DNA of 64,000 nucleotides from Burkholderiales bacterium. GTDB taxonomy: Bacteria; Pseudomonadota; Gammaproteobacteria; Burkholderiales; Burkholderiaceae_C. The stretch spans positions 1 through 64,000 of the forward strand of contig JANYJJ010000008.1 of the NCBI GenBank assembly GCA_025358485.1, written 5' to 3'. The first letter of the stretch is position 1. Each line of letters begins with the position of its first letter. Position numbers and translations under genes: made by a program. Below, piece by piece: positions 1-9,609 of the stretch. The notes below the pieces were generated by a model. It made no database searches and was not told the origin of the DNA. It was given only the letters and a program-made list of their open reading frames with translations.

Positions 1-38
1 TCTTGGTGACTCGTCCGTAGTCGGTCGATGCAACGGCG

Positions 39-1100
39 TCAAATCACCGACACGCGTCCCGCGCCTTCAGCGGTGATCTTGCCAATCACCGCCGCCGCCT
101 CAAACCCCTGTTTCTTGAACAGCGCCAACACCGCATCAGCGGCTTCGGGCGCACACGACACCAACAAACCGCCACTGGTCTGCGGATCGGTCAACAGCGC
201 TTTGCCGACTTCAGAAAAACCTGCGGGCAATGTGATGTCAGCGCCATAACCGTCCCAATTGCGCTGCGACGCGCCGGTCACCATGCCTTGCTCGGCCAAG
301 GCTTGCACACCGGCCAACAAAGGCACTTTGGCCCACTCAATTTGCACGCCCAGCTTCGCGCCGCGCGCCAATTCCAAGGTGTGTCCGGCCAAGCCGAAGC
401 CTGTGATGTCGGTCAGCGCATGCACGCCGTCCATGGCCGCCAAAGCCGCACCGGGCTTGTTGAGTTGGGTGGTGTTGGCGATCAGTTGGGCGTAACCCGC
501 AGCGTCCAGCTTGTCTTTTTTCAGCGCGGCACTCAGCACGCCGACGCCTATGGGCTTGCCCAACACCAACACGTCGCCCACACGCGCATCTGCGTTGCGT
601 TTGACCTTGCTGGGGTGAACCAAACCCAACACCACCAAGCCGTAAATAGGCTCAACGGAATCGATGGTGTGACCGCCGGCAATGGGGATGCCGGCTTCGG
701 CGCAAATGGATTCGCCGCCTTTCAAAATAAGGCCGATGGTCTCCAACGGCAGCACGTTGATGGGCATGCCCACCAAGGCCAACGCCATGATGGGGGTGCC
801 GCCCATGGCGTACACGTCGCTGATGGCGTTGGTGGCGGCGATGCGGCCAAAGTCGAACGGGTCGTCAACGATGGGCATGAAGAAGTCGGTGGTGGCGATC
901 AGCGCCTGTTCGTCGTTCAGCTTGTACACAGCCGCGTCGTCGGCGGTCTCAATGCCCACCAGCAGCTCGGGCGGGATGAGCATGCTCTTGGTGCCTTTGA
1001 GAATCTCACTCAGCACGCCGGGCGCGATCTTGCAGCCGCAGCCGCCGCCGTGCGACAAAGAAGTCAAGCGGACAGGCAGCTTTTCAGAAGGTGCGTTCAT
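39..1100 (-). CDS. selD: Selenide, water dikinase (SelD; SenC of the selenoneine cluster)
   Basis: The enzyme makes selenophosphate from selenide and ATP in the cytoplasm. Selenophosphate is the selenium donor for SenB and, elsewhere, for selenocysteine or selenouridine. The protein is 353 aa, the normal SelD length. The N-terminal glycine-rich loop SHGGGCGCK gives the catalytic pair Cys21 and Lys24, in the Cys rather than the selenocysteine form. The ATP and metal segments TTDFFMPIVDDP and GGHTIDS are typical, as is TDITGFGLAGH. The ATG start overlaps the senB stop as ATGA, so the two genes are translationally coupled. Pairing with senB and senA supports a role in selenoneine synthesis (SenC); a general SelD role is not excluded. 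Confidence 0.93.
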   Translation of the reverse strand: MNAPSEKLPVRLTSLSHGGGCGCKIAPGVLSEILKGTKSMLIPPELLVGIETADDAAVYKLNDEQALIATTDFFMPIVDDPFDFGRIAATNAISDVYAMGGTPIMALALVGMPINVLPLETIGLILKGGESICAEAGIPIAGGHTIDSVEPIYGLVVLGLVHPSKVKRNADARVGDVLVLGKPIGVGVLSAALKKDKLDAAGYAQLIANTTQLNKPGAALAAMDGVHALTDITGFGLAGHTLELARGAKLGVQIEWAKVPLLAGVQALAEQGMVTGASQRNWDGYGADITLPAGFSEVGKALLTDPQTSGGLLVSCAPEAADAVLALFKKQGFEAAAVIGKITAEGAGRVSVI

Positions 1101-2074
1101 GGCGATGTTTCCAATGCAGTGTGAATAAGGTGGCGCAAGCGCCGTTGTTCTTCTTGCGGCTCAAACAATCGAGCACGCGCTTGTGTTTGGTCGCGCAAGT
1201 TTTGAAAAAATAACAAATCGTCTCGGCAGCGCGTGATCATGGCGGCGAGGCTTGCATCATCGCCCAATTCAAACAGCCCTTCGTGGCCCGCGCCCAGCAT
1301 GCCGACATTGCCCGGCACGTTGGAAGCCAACACCGCGCAGCCGCTTTGCGCTGCTTCCAAAATCACATGCGCGCCGCCTTCCATGCGGCTGGTGTTGACC
1401 AAAATTTGCGCGTGCTTGATGCGTTGACGTGTGGCGGCGTGGGGCAGGGCACCGCGCCAGCGGAAATGCGGCTGGGTGGTCACGGCGTGGCGCGCTGCCG
1501 CATCAAAAGCTGGCTCCAGCGCGTTGCCGATCAACTCAAACTGAATGTCATGTCGCTGGCTGAGGCGGGCGGCGGCTCGCAGGTAAGTCATCGGGTCTTT
1601 TTCAGCGCGCAAGTGGCCCACGCTGATGATGCGCAAGCGGCTGGCAGGTGGTTTGACCGGCTTCAAGCGTCGGGCCGATTGATAAATCACCGTCACCTTT
1701 TTTTTCAGTGCCGCGGGCAGCTCATGCACACCTTGATCTTGCAGCACAACGATGTGCGACGCGAGTTGCAGTGAAGTCTTGGCAGTGGCCTCAAGTTGAA
1801 TGTCGCGGTACAAATCGGTGCCCGTCAACACCAAGACGCAAGAGCGTTTGGGATGCGCCGCAGCAAAGGCCGCAATCGAGCTGGCCGAGCGTTTGGCGTG
1901 CAGCGCAATCAGCACATCGCAGGGCTCGCCTTGCCACGCGGGCAGGATCCTGGTGCGATACTTTTCGCACAGCATTTGAGCCCAGCGCGACGCGGTTTGC
2001 CAGTTGCCATTGTTGGCATCTGCCAGCGCGGGGCTGACGATCAACACAGACGGAACACCCACCTTGCTCGACAT
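1097..2074 (-). CDS. senB: Selenosugar synthase SenB (glycosyltransferase-fold)
   Basis: SenB proteins join selenophosphate to a UDP-sugar to make a selenosugar, the selenium donor for SenA. This 325-aa protein has the GT-B glycosyltransferase layout. The N-terminal segment VLIVSPALADANNGNW begins the first Rossmann domain. The C-terminal donor domain has ISVGHLRAEKDP and NTSRMEGGAHVILEA, followed by GCAVLASNVPGN. An in-frame start 15 codons further upstream exists, but ATG at 2074 begins directly before the first beta strand. The gene ends in an ATGA overlap with selD. Divergent senA starts only 28 bp away. Function is inferred from family resemblance plus the senA-senB-selD gene set; a generic glycosyltransferase is the alternative. 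Confidence 0.85.
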   Translation of the reverse strand: MSSKVGVPSVLIVSPALADANNGNWQTASRWAQMLCEKYRTRILPAWQGEPCDVLIALHAKRSASSIAAFAAAHPKRSCVLVLTGTDLYRDIQLEATAKTSLQLASHIVVLQDQGVHELPAALKKKVTVIYQSARRLKPVKPPASRLRIISVGHLRAEKDPMTYLRAAARLSQRHDIQFELIGNALEPAFDAAARHAVTTQPHFRWRGALPHAATRQRIKHAQILVNTSRMEGGAHVILEAAQSGCAVLASNVPGNVGMLGAGHEGLFELGDDASLAAMITRCRDDLLFFQNLRDQTQARARLFEPQEEQRRLRHLIHTALETSP

Positions 2075-2102
2075 CGATACACCCAACGTGAATTCACAGC
2101 GC

Positions 2103-3299
2103 ATGCGCCGTGCGGGCAAGGGTTTGCTGTCGCTTGCGTTGATGGACTCCAGAAATCATACGTTGCGCTGGATGGCCGCTTACGAAGCGGCATTGGCTGC
2201 CCGCAATTTCGTCGTGCCGCAATCTGTTGAGGTCAACCCGCCGCTTTGGGAGCTGGGTCACATAGGCTGGTTTCAGGAGTGGTGGATTGCGCGCAACGTG
2301 CAGCGCCAACGCGGCTCAAGCTGCGACCCAACTCAACCCCGTTTGGCGTCGCAGGCTGCCCACGCCGACCGCTGCTACGACTCAAGCAACGTGCCGCACG
2401 ACAGCCGGTGGAGCTTGGATTTGCCTGACCTGCAAGCCACCAAGCAGTACCTGGCTGACACCATGGACGTGACGCTGGAGCTGCTGGAAGGCGCAGATGA
2501 AACCGATGACGCCCTGTACTTTTACCGCCTGGCTTTGTTTCACGAAGACATGCACGGCGAAGCCTTCGCTCATATGGCGCAAACGCTGGGCTTCGTCGTC
2601 AACAAGCCCAAAGAGTTGATGGCCCCGCTAAGCAACTTGGCGGCGCGCGAGCCTTTGCTATTTCCGGCCACGCGTTGGTCACTGGGCAGCATGCCGGGGG
2701 GCTTTGTGTTTGACAACGAGAAGTGGGGCCATGAGGTGGCTGTGCCGGAATTTGAGATTGACGCGCAGGCCGTGACATGGGCGCAGTACAGCGAATTCGT
2801 GGAAGACGGCGGCTACGACGAAGAGCGCTTTTGGTCGGCCGCAGCTTGGGCTTGGTTGCATGGCAATGAGCGCCGCACGCCGCGCCATGTCGATCAAATT
2901 CGCCAAGGTGTTTTGCAACAACGATTTGGCCGTTTGGCGCGCGTGCCTTTGCAGCAAGCGGCCCTGCACGTGAGTTGCTACGAGGCTGAGGCGTGGTGCC
3001 GATGGGCGCAGCGCCGCTTGCCGACCGAGGTGGAGTGGGAAGTGGCGGCGCATGCTGGCGCTTCTCGCGGCTTTAGGTGGGGTGAGGTGTGGGAATGGAC
3101 AGCCACCAGTTTCCGGCCCTATCCTGGCTTCACACCCGACCCGTATGTTGACTATTCGCAGCCCTGGTTTGGCAGCCACAGAGTGCTGCGCGGGGCTTCG
3201 TTCGCCACGCGCGAGCGCATGAAGAGCGCGAAGTATCGAAATTTCTATTCGCCTTGGCGCGACGACATCTTCAGCGGCTTCAGGAGCTGCGCGGCCTAG
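2103..3299 (+). CDS. senA: Selenoneine synthase SenA (EgtB-like non-heme iron enzyme)
   Basis: SenA couples a selenosugar to hercynine (trimethylhistidine) by iron-dependent oxidative C-Se bond formation, parallel to EgtB in ergothioneine synthesis. The protein is about 398 aa. An N-terminal DinB-like domain carries the iron ligands: a His in ELGHIGWFQEWW, and the HxxxH of HEDMHGEAF. The C-terminal formylglycine-generating-enzyme/C-type-lectin fold ends with WEWTATSF, VLRGASFAT and NFYSPWRDDIFSGFRSC. Start choice is uncertain: ATG 2103 keeps the first helix, ATG 2142 is possible, and neither has a clear ribosome binding site. No hercynine synthase (EgtD) gene lies in the window, so it must be supplied from elsewhere. 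Confidence 0.86.
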   Translation: MRRAGKGLLSLALMDSRNHTLRWMAAYEAALAARNFVVPQSVEVNPPLWELGHIGWFQEWWIARNVQRQRGSSCDPTQPRLASQAAHADRCYDSSNVPHDSRWSLDLPDLQATKQYLADTMDVTLELLEGADETDDALYFYRLALFHEDMHGEAFAHMAQTLGFVVNKPKELMAPLSNLAAREPLLFPATRWSLGSMPGGFVFDNEKWGHEVAVPEFEIDAQAVTWAQYSEFVEDGGYDEERFWSAAAWAWLHGNERRTPRHVDQIRQGVLQQRFGRLARVPLQQAALHVSCYEAEAWCRWAQRRLPTEVEWEVAAHAGASRGFRWGEVWEWTATSFRPYPGFTPDPYVDYSQPWFGSHRVLRGASFATRERMKSAKYRNFYSPWRDDIFSGFRSCAA

Positions 3300-3573
3300 C
3301 TTCGCCGACTTATTGGCTTTGCTTTGAGCAGACTGACGCGGTTCGGTGCTGTTCCATTTCGACACGTCACGGTTTGGTCATCCGTCTCACCCTGTGCGTG
3401 CTGCGCGTACCTGGGCTGGCAAAAGACGGCGTCGAAGCCTGAAAAAGCCTTTAGGGTAAGTCTGGAGTTTTCCTGAGCGGCAGGCTGTACGAAGCTCGCG
3501 CTCTGAATTCATCAGGTCATTGCGCGCGCTTGGCGCATTGGCAGCGTCTTCGTGCAACCCCAGGAGCCTTTTT

Positions 3574-4062
3574 ATGAGCATTCCACTGCAACTCACCGTG
3601 AACGGCAAGGCCGTCAAAACCAGCGTCGACTCCCGCACCTTGTTGGTTCAACTGATACGCGAAGAACTGCAACTCACTGGAACCCACGTGGGCTGCGACA
3701 CAGCGCAATGCGGCGCCTGCACGGTGCACATGAACGGCAAGGCGGTGAAGTCTTGTTCGATGTTGGCGCTGCAAGCGCAGGGCGCATCTGTGACCACCAT
3801 TGAGGGCTTGAGCACGGGCGACACCATGCACCCGATGCAAGTGGCTTTCCGCGAATGCCACGGCCTGCAGTGCGGTTTTTGCACCACTGGCATGGTGATG
3901 TCAGCCGTCAAGTTGTTGGAAGACAAACCCAAGGCCACCGAAGCTGAAATTCGGGAAGGTCTGGAAGGCAACATTTGCCGCTGCACCGGCTACCAAAACA
4001 TCGTGAAGTCGATCCAGCATTGCCAAGCTGGACAGACTGCTACCGCCAACGTCACTGCTTAA
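3574..4062 (+). CDS. coxS: CoxS-like (2Fe-2S) small subunit of a molybdenum hydroxylase
   Basis: This 162-aa subunit passes electrons from the molybdenum site to FAD. The N-terminal plant-type ferredoxin cluster motif [10 protein letters not shown] is followed by a third cysteine stretch, then the second cluster motifs QCGFCTTGM and [10 protein letters not shown]. It starts at ATG 3574 behind AGGAG at 3562-3566. It is the first gene of a long plus-strand operon in the order S-L-M, the order known for form II CoxSLM enzymes. The 274 bp upstream, back to senA, holds no recognisable gene and presumably the operon promoter. Confidence 0.93.
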   Translation: MSIPLQLTVNGKAVKTSVDSRTLLVQLIREELQLTGTHVGCDTAQCGACTVHMNGKAVKSCSMLALQAQGASVTTIEGLSTGDTMHPMQVAFRECHGLQCGFCTTGMVMSAVKLLEDKPKATEAEIREGLEGNICRCTGYQNIVKSIQHCQAGQTATANVTA

Positions 4063-4089
4063 TCTGATTTTTTTATTCAGGAGCCCACC

Positions 4090-6456
4090 ATGACCGACAT
4101 GTCCAATCCGCCCGTCAGCCCCATAGGCCAACCGCTGCTGCGCCGCGAAGACCAGCGCTTCCTCACTGGCGTGGGCCAGTACACCGATGACGTGGTGATG
4201 CCGCGCCAAACGTACGCAGTTTTTTTGCGTTCACCGTATGCGCACGCCCGCATCAAGTCCATCAACCTCACCAAAGCCAAAGCGGCTGACGGCGTGGTGG
4301 AAATTTTTGTGGGTGCCGATTTGGCCGAAGCCAAGGTGGGCGGCTTGCCTTGCGGCTGGTTGATTCATTCCAAAGACGGCACGCCGATGAAAGAGCCAGC
4401 GCACCCGGTGTTGGCTCAAGGCAAGGTTCGCCACGTGGGCGATCAGGTGGCCATGGTGGTGGCTGAAACCGCACTTCAGGCCAAAGACGCATGCGAGCTG
4501 ATTGAAGTCGAGTACGAGGAGCTCACACCCGTCATTGACATCACCAAAGCGCACTCCATCGGTTCGGCCGTGCACGACGAAGTGACTGACAACGTGTGCT
4601 ACGACTGGGGCCACGGCGACAAAGCCGCGGTGGACGCAGCCTTTGCCAAAGCGCATCACGTGACACGCTTGGACTTTGCCAACAACCGCCTCATCCCGAA
4701 CGCGATGGAGCCGCGCGCTGCCAATGCGGTGTACACGCGCCACGACGAGAGCTACACGCTGTACGTGTCCAACCAAAACCCGCACGTTGAGCGCTTGCTG
4801 ATGTGCGCTTTTGTGCTGGGCCTGCCAGAGTCCAAAGTGCGCGTGATCGCACCTGACGTGGGCGGCGGTTTTGGCTCCAAGATTTTCTTGTACGCCGAAG
4901 AAACCGCCATGGTCTGGGCCAGCAAAAAAGTCGGCCGCCCTATCAAATGGACTGCCGAGCGCAGCGAGTCTTTCCTGACGGATGCGCACGGCCGTGACCA
5001 CTCCAGCACAGCCGAGTTGGCCATGGATGCACAGGGCAATTTCTTGGCGCTGCGCGTGAAAACCATCGCCAACATGGGCGCTTACCTCAGCACCTTTGCG
5101 TCCAGCGTGCCGACCATTCTTTACGCCACGCTGCTGGCGGGCCAGTACAAAACACCGGCCATTTATGCCGAGGTGAAAGCGGTGTTCACCAACACCGCGC
5201 CGGTTGATGCCTATCGCGGAGCCGGTCGTCCAGAAGCCACTTACCTGGTTGAGCGCATTGTTGAAACCGCCGCTCGCGAAATGAAGATGGACCCTGCCGC
5301 TTTGCGCCGTCAAAACTTCATCACGCAGTTCCCTTACGCCACACCCGTGGGCCTGACTTACGACACTGGCGACTTCAATGCCCACCTGGGCAAAGGCCAG
5401 AAGATTGCCGACGTCGCGGGCTTTCCGGCGCGCAAGGCAGCGTCTGCGGCCAAGGGCAAGTTGCGCGGTATGGGCTACAGCTGCTACATCGAAGCGTGCG
5501 GCTTGGCACCGAGCAACATTGCTGGCGCGTTGGGCGCGCGTGCAGGCTTGTTTGAAGCGGGTGAGGTTCGTGTGCACCCCACTGGCACCGTCACGGTGTT
5601 CACCGGCTCGCACAGCCACGGCCAGGGCCATGAAACCACCTTTGCGCAAATCGTTGCAGCGAAGCTGGGCATTCCAGTTGAGAACATTGAAATTGTTCAC
5701 GGCGACACCGGCCGCGTGCCTTTTGGCATGGGCACCTACGGCAGCCGCAGCTTGAGCGTGGGCGGCACGGCCATCGTCAAAGCGGTGGACAAAATCATCG
5801 CCAAAGGCAAGAAAATTGCGGCGCATTTGCTGGAGGCCGCGGACACCGACATCGAGTTTGAAAACGGTGAATTCCGCGTGGCGGGCACCGACAAAAAAGT
5901 GCCTTTCGGCACCGTGTCGCTCACGGCCTACGTGCCACACAACTACCCGCTTGACAAGCTGGAACCCGGCCTGAACGAGAACGCGTTCTACGACCCGACC
6001 AACTTCACTTACCCCGCAGGCACGCACATCTGCGAAGTTGAGGTTGATCCTGAAACCGGAAAAACCACGGTGTGCAGCTTCATTGCGGTTGACGACTTCG
6101 GCAACATCATCAACCCGATGATTGTGTCGGGCCAAGTGCACGGCGGCATTGCCCAAGGTTTGGGCCAAGCCATGATGGAAGGTTGTTCATACGACGTGGA
6201 ATCGGGCCAGTTGCTGACAGGCTCGTTCATGGACTACACCATGCCGCGAGCGGATGATTTGCCCAACTTCACGGTCGATCACACCATCACGCCGTGCACC
6301 CACAACCCGTTGGGCGTGAAGGGCTGCGGCGAGGCCGGTGCCATCGGTTCTCCGCCTGCATTCATGAACGCGTTGACCGATGCTTTGGGCGTTCGCGACA
6401 TCGCCATGCCAGCCACGGCCGAGCGTGTGTGGCGCGCTGCCAATCGCATCGCGTGA
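4090..6456 (+). CDS. coxL: CoxL-like molybdenum-binding large subunit (form II)
   Basis: This is the catalytic subunit of a xanthine-oxidase-family hydroxylase, 788 aa, carrying the molybdopterin cytosine dinucleotide cofactor. The active-site loop reads AYRGAGR at residues 374-380. That is the form II signature; true CO-oxidising form I enzymes have AYxCSFR. The moco segment [13 protein letters not shown] and the C-terminal [11 protein letters not shown], with the catalytic Glu at about 748, are intact. Form II enzymes have varied or unknown substrates (aldehydes, N-heterocycles, possibly CO), so a CO dehydrogenase name should be treated with caution. It lies 27 bp after coxS, in the same operon as coxM and the maturation genes. 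Confidence 0.92.
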   Translation: MTDMSNPPVSPIGQPLLRREDQRFLTGVGQYTDDVVMPRQTYAVFLRSPYAHARIKSINLTKAKAADGVVEIFVGADLAEAKVGGLPCGWLIHSKDGTPMKEPAHPVLAQGKVRHVGDQVAMVVAETALQAKDACELIEVEYEELTPVIDITKAHSIGSAVHDEVTDNVCYDWGHGDKAAVDAAFAKAHHVTRLDFANNRLIPNAMEPRAANAVYTRHDESYTLYVSNQNPHVERLLMCAFVLGLPESKVRVIAPDVGGGFGSKIFLYAEETAMVWASKKVGRPIKWTAERSESFLTDAHGRDHSSTAELAMDAQGNFLALRVKTIANMGAYLSTFASSVPTILYATLLAGQYKTPAIYAEVKAVFTNTAPVDAYRGAGRPEATYLVERIVETAAREMKMDPAALRRQNFITQFPYATPVGLTYDTGDFNAHLGKGQKIADVAGFPARKAASAAKGKLRGMGYSCYIEACGLAPSNIAGALGARAGLFEAGEVRVHPTGTVTVFTGSHSHGQGHETTFAQIVAAKLGIPVENIEIVHGDTGRVPFGMGTYGSRSLSVGGTAIVKAVDKIIAKGKKIAAHLLEAADTDIEFENGEFRVAGTDKKVPFGTVSLTAYVPHNYPLDKLEPGLNENAFYDPTNFTYPAGTHICEVEVDPETGKTTVCSFIAVDDFGNIINPMIVSGQVHGGIAQGLGQAMMEGCSYDVESGQLLTGSFMDYTMPRADDLPNFTVDHTITPCTHNPLGVKGCGEAGAIGSPPAFMNALTDALGVRDIAMPATAERVWRAANRIA

Positions 6457-6512
6457 TCCTCGGTTCATCCTTCACTTGACCTCATTGCATCTGTAAAGCA
6501 AAGGACAACACC

Positions 6513-7307
6513 ATGTACGCATTTGATTACCAGCGGCCTGAAAACCGCACCGCCGCCGTCGGTGGCCTGGGCGCAGACGGCCGCTATTTGGCTGGCGGCC
6601 AAAGTTTGATTCAAGCCATGAAGCTGCGCCTGTCCAGCAGCGAACGCCTCGTCGATTTGTCTGCGATGACCGACCTCAAAGGCATCAAGGTTGACGCCGC
6701 CACCGTCACCATCGGTGCCATGACCACGCACGCCGAGGTGGCTGCCTCGGCCGAGGTGAAAAAGGCAATTCCTGGTTTGGCCGAATTGGCTGCTGGCATC
6801 GGTGACCAAATGGTGCGCAACATGGGCACCATCGGTGGCTCGGTGGCCAATGCCGACCCTGCCGCTTGCTACCCAGCAGCGCTGCTCGGTTTGGGTGCCA
6901 CCGTGCACACCGACCGACGCACCATCGCGGCCGATGTCTTCTTCACCGGCCTGTATGAAACAGCGCTGCAGGCCGGCGAGCTCATCACGGCGGTGAGCTT
7001 TCCCATCCCGAAATACTCGGCCTACATCAAATACAAGCAAGCCGCATCGCGCTTCGCGTTGGTGGGCATTTTCTTGAGCCACGGCGCGGGTGGTGTTCGT
7101 GTGGCGGTGACGGGTGCGAAAAGCAATGTCTTCCGCGTGACTGCCATGGAAGCGGCGTTGACAGCCAGCTTCACCGCTGCGGCTGCCAAGGCCGTGGCTG
7201 TGCCCACCGACGGCATCAACGGCGACATGCACGGCTCGCCCGCTTACCGCGCCGCCATGATCACTGTGATGACGCAGCGCGCGGTGACGGCTGCTCTCGC
7301 ACGTTGA
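6513..7307 (+). CDS. coxM: CoxM-like FAD-binding medium subunit
   Basis: This 264-aa subunit completes the S-L-M heterotrimer and carries FAD for electron transfer to quinone or another acceptor. The FAD pyrophosphate motif LAGGQSLIQAMKLRL is near the N-terminus, and the second FAD loop appears as GDQMVRNMGTIGGSVANADP. The length is typical of the family. Its stop codon overlaps a possible TTG start of the next gene, which points to a single operon with close translational coupling. Confidence 0.92.
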   Translation: MYAFDYQRPENRTAAVGGLGADGRYLAGGQSLIQAMKLRLSSSERLVDLSAMTDLKGIKVDAATVTIGAMTTHAEVAASAEVKKAIPGLAELAAGIGDQMVRNMGTIGGSVANADPAACYPAALLGLGATVHTDRRTIAADVFFTGLYETALQAGELITAVSFPIPKYSAYIKYKQAASRFALVGIFLSHGAGGVRVAVTGAKSNVFRVTAMEAALTASFTAAAAKAVAVPTDGINGDMHGSPAYRAAMITVMTQRAVTAALAR

Positions 7308-8266
7308 TTGCAGCGCCAAACAGCGAGTCGATGAACGCGGCGGGCGTTGTTGCCAAAGCCGCGTTGGCGCTGCCGAGCAGCGTTGACGCGGTCATCAGCC
7401 TGCTGGCGACCGAGAACTACCTCTGTGATCGGTCGCTGGCCACGGCCATTTTTTTGGCGCTGAAACTGCAGCGTCCTCTATTCCTTGAAGGCGAGCCCGG
7501 CGTCGGTAAAACCGAGCTGGCGAAGGTGCTGGCGCGCAGCTTGAACACTGCGCTGTTGCGCGTTCAGTGCTACGAAGGTTTGGATGTGGCGCAAACTGCT
7601 TACGAGTGGAATGTGGCGCGCCAGATGATAGAAATTCGTTTGGCCGAAGCCGCGCACGACACCGACCGCAGCCGCTTGGTCAAGAATTTGTACTCGCGTG
7701 ACATGCTGATTGAGCGGCCTTTGTTGGCCGCTTTGTCGCAGCCCATCTCACCGGTGCTGTTGATCGACGAACTCGACCGTGCCGACGAGCCGTTTGATGC
7801 CTTTTTGCTGGAGGTGCTGGCCGAAAACCAGCTAACGGTTCCAGAGCTGGGCACCATCCGCGCTGTGGCCGCGCCCATCACCCTCATCACGAGCAACCGC
7901 ACGCGTGAGGTGCATGACGCGTTGAAGCGCCGCTGCCTGTATCACTGGGTTGGTTTTCCCGACGTCGAGCGCGAGCTGCGCATCGTGCGTTTGAAAGCGC
8001 CAGGCGCGTCTGAGCGTTTGAGCGTCCAAGTGGTGGAGTTCGTGCACCGCATGCGCACCCTCGATTTGTTCAAATCCCCCGGTGTGGCTGAGACCATCGA
8101 TTGGACGAATGCCTTGGTGGCCCTGAACGCCATGGCCCTCGACCCCGCCACCGTACATGACACTTTGGGCGTGTTGCTCAAACACCAAGACGATATCGTC
8201 CGCATGCAAAACGGCGACACCGGCAAACTGCTAGATGAGCTGCGCGCTCGGGCGCTGCTGGACTAG
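7304..8266 (+). CDS. coxD: CoxD/MoxR-type AAA+ ATPase
   Basis: This is a MoxR-type AAA+ ATPase of about 311-320 aa. It carries Walker A EGEPGVGKTE, Walker B VLLIDELDRAD and the sensor segment ITLITSNRTRE. In the well-studied Oligotropha system CoxD helps insert copper and sulfur into the Mo active site. In form II operons, related ATPases act with the VWA partner CoxE to mature the enzyme. Two starts are possible: TTG 7304, which overlaps the coxM stop, and ATG 7331. The second begins just before the conserved helix. The downstream VWA gene is its expected partner. Confidence 0.88.
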   Translation: MIAAPNSESMNAAGVVAKAALALPSSVDAVISLLATENYLCDRSLATAIFLALKLQRPLFLEGEPGVGKTELAKVLARSLNTALLRVQCYEGLDVAQTAYEWNVARQMIEIRLAEAAHDTDRSRLVKNLYSRDMLIERPLLAALSQPISPVLLIDELDRADEPFDAFLLEVLAENQLTVPELGTIRAVAAPITLITSNRTREVHDALKRRCLYHWVGFPDVERELRIVRLKAPGASERLSVQVVEFVHRMRTLDLFKSPGVAETIDWTNALVALNAMALDPATVHDTLGVLLKHQDDIVRMQNGDTGKLLDELRARALLD

Positions 8267-8296
8267 GAATGTCTTTGACTTTGGGTGGTGTTGGCC

Positions 8297-8319
8297 CCTT
8301 CCTCCGTGACGGAGGAAGG
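8297..8319 (+). promoter_or_regulatory. Perfect 10-bp hairpin inside the cox operon
   Basis: Positions 8297-8306 and 8310-8319 are exact reverse complements with a 3-nt TGA loop. The hairpin lies in the 73-bp gap between coxD and coxE, about 20 nt before the coxE start, and no T-run follows it. It could protect or process the mRNA between operon segments, or attenuate transcription. No function can be read from sequence alone. Confidence 0.5.
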
Positions 8320-8339
8320 CTGGGATGGAGGTGGAAACC

Positions 8340-9584
8340 ATGAACACTCACCGTTCCACCGTAGCGCCGTCGCCCCAAAACAGCGATGCAGTAAACCGCA
8401 CCTACCTCCTCCAAAACATAGTCCACTTCGGCCGCGTCCTGCGCCATGCAGGCATGCCCATCGGCCCCGATCGCATCTTGCAAGCGGTCGCCGCCATCGA
8501 AGCCGTCGGCCTCAACCGCCGCAGCGATGTGCACGCCGCTTTGTGTGCCGTGCTGCTCGACAAACACGAACAGCAAACCTTGTTCGACGCCGCCTTCGCC
8601 ACTTTTTGGCGCGATCCGAAATTGCTCGAACAACTGATGTACGCGCTGCTGCCAAAAATCAGTGGCCGCGGCGAAAAGCATCAGCCGCCGCGCGCCAATC
8701 GCCTCCAGGAAGCTCTGCGTCCGCCCCGCTCACCTGAGCTTCCCAAACCCACACCGAACACCGCCAAAGAAGAAGTCAACTTCGAAGCCAGCTTCACCTT
8801 CAGCGACAGCGAACGCCTGCAAAACGCCGACTTCGAGTCAATGACCACCGCCGAATTCGAGCAAGCCAAAAAACTGGCTGAGCGCATGGAAATGCCCATC
8901 GCGCCGGTGATGCGCCGCCGTCACTCGCCGTCAACGCGCGGCAGCATCGACTTGCGAGCCACCATGTTGCGCTCGGCAAGGTCACCTTTGTCACTCCAAG
9001 CCGCCTTCAGCCAGCCGCGCTTCGAGCTGCCGCCTTTGGTGGTGTTGATGGACATCTCAGGCTCGATGGACCGCTACTCGCGCTTGTTTTTGCACTACGT
9101 GCACGGCCTCACGCGCAGGCACCCCAATGTGCAAACCCTGACCTTCGGCACACGCCTGACACACATCACTCGCTGCCTCAAAAACCGCGACCCCGATGCG
9201 GCGTTGGCGCAGGCCGATTTGCAGGTTCACGACTGGAAGGGCGGCACGCGCATCGCGTCGAGCTTGGAAGCTTTCAACAAGCATTGGGCGCGTCGCATGT
9301 TGGGCGGCAACGCGGCCGTGTTGTTGCTGACGGACGGGCTGGACCGAGACGAAAACGGCCAACTCGCAGAAGCCGCTGCACGCCTGAGCCGCATGGCGCA
9401 TCAACTCGTGTGGCTCAACCCTTTGCTGCGCTTTGACGGCTTTGCGCCCAAGGCGGCGGGCGTGCGCGCGCTGCTGCCGCATGTTGACCGCATGCTGCCG
9501 GTACACAACTTGGCCAGCCTGGCCGACTTGGCCAAAGCCTTGCGTCAGCCGGCCCGCGCACACTCGCACTTCGTTGCTCGCTGA
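8340..9584 (+). CDS. coxE: CoxE-like VWA-domain maturation protein
   Basis: This is a 414-aa von Willebrand A domain protein of the CoxE family, partner of the upstream MoxR ATPase in molybdenum-hydroxylase maturation. The metal-ion-dependent adhesion motif DISGSMDRYS (DxSxS) is in the C-terminal half, followed by the conserved threonine segment GGTRIASSLEAF and LLLTDGLDRDE. The N-terminal half, with VHFGRVLRHAGMPIGPDR, is the usual CoxE leader. ATG 8340 is preferred over ATG 8325 because GGAGGTGG at 8328-8335 sits at ribosome-binding distance from it. Confidence 0.88.
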   Translation: MNTHRSTVAPSPQNSDAVNRTYLLQNIVHFGRVLRHAGMPIGPDRILQAVAAIEAVGLNRRSDVHAALCAVLLDKHEQQTLFDAAFATFWRDPKLLEQLMYALLPKISGRGEKHQPPRANRLQEALRPPRSPELPKPTPNTAKEEVNFEASFTFSDSERLQNADFESMTTAEFEQAKKLAERMEMPIAPVMRRRHSPSTRGSIDLRATMLRSARSPLSLQAAFSQPRFELPPLVVLMDISGSMDRYSRLFLHYVHGLTRRHPNVQTLTFGTRLTHITRCLKNRDPDAALAQADLQVHDWKGGTRIASSLEAFNKHWARRMLGGNAAVLLLTDGLDRDENGQLAEAAARLSRMAHQLVWLNPLLRFDGFAPKAAGVRALLPHVDRMLPVHNLASLADLAKALRQPARAHSHFVAR

Positions 9585-9609
9585 ATTTCACTCAAAACAC
9601 GGACATCTC

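Noticed and set aside
4231-6168. Long open frame on the minus strand opposite coxL
   Set aside because: It is an antisense shadow of a strongly coding gene with typical high-GC third-position bias; its translation has no family signal and is His/Val/Gly-biased.
4090-6456. True aerobic CO dehydrogenase (form I)
   Set aside because: The active-site loop is AYRGAGR and not the Cys-containing form I loop, and gene order is S-L-M, not M-S-L.
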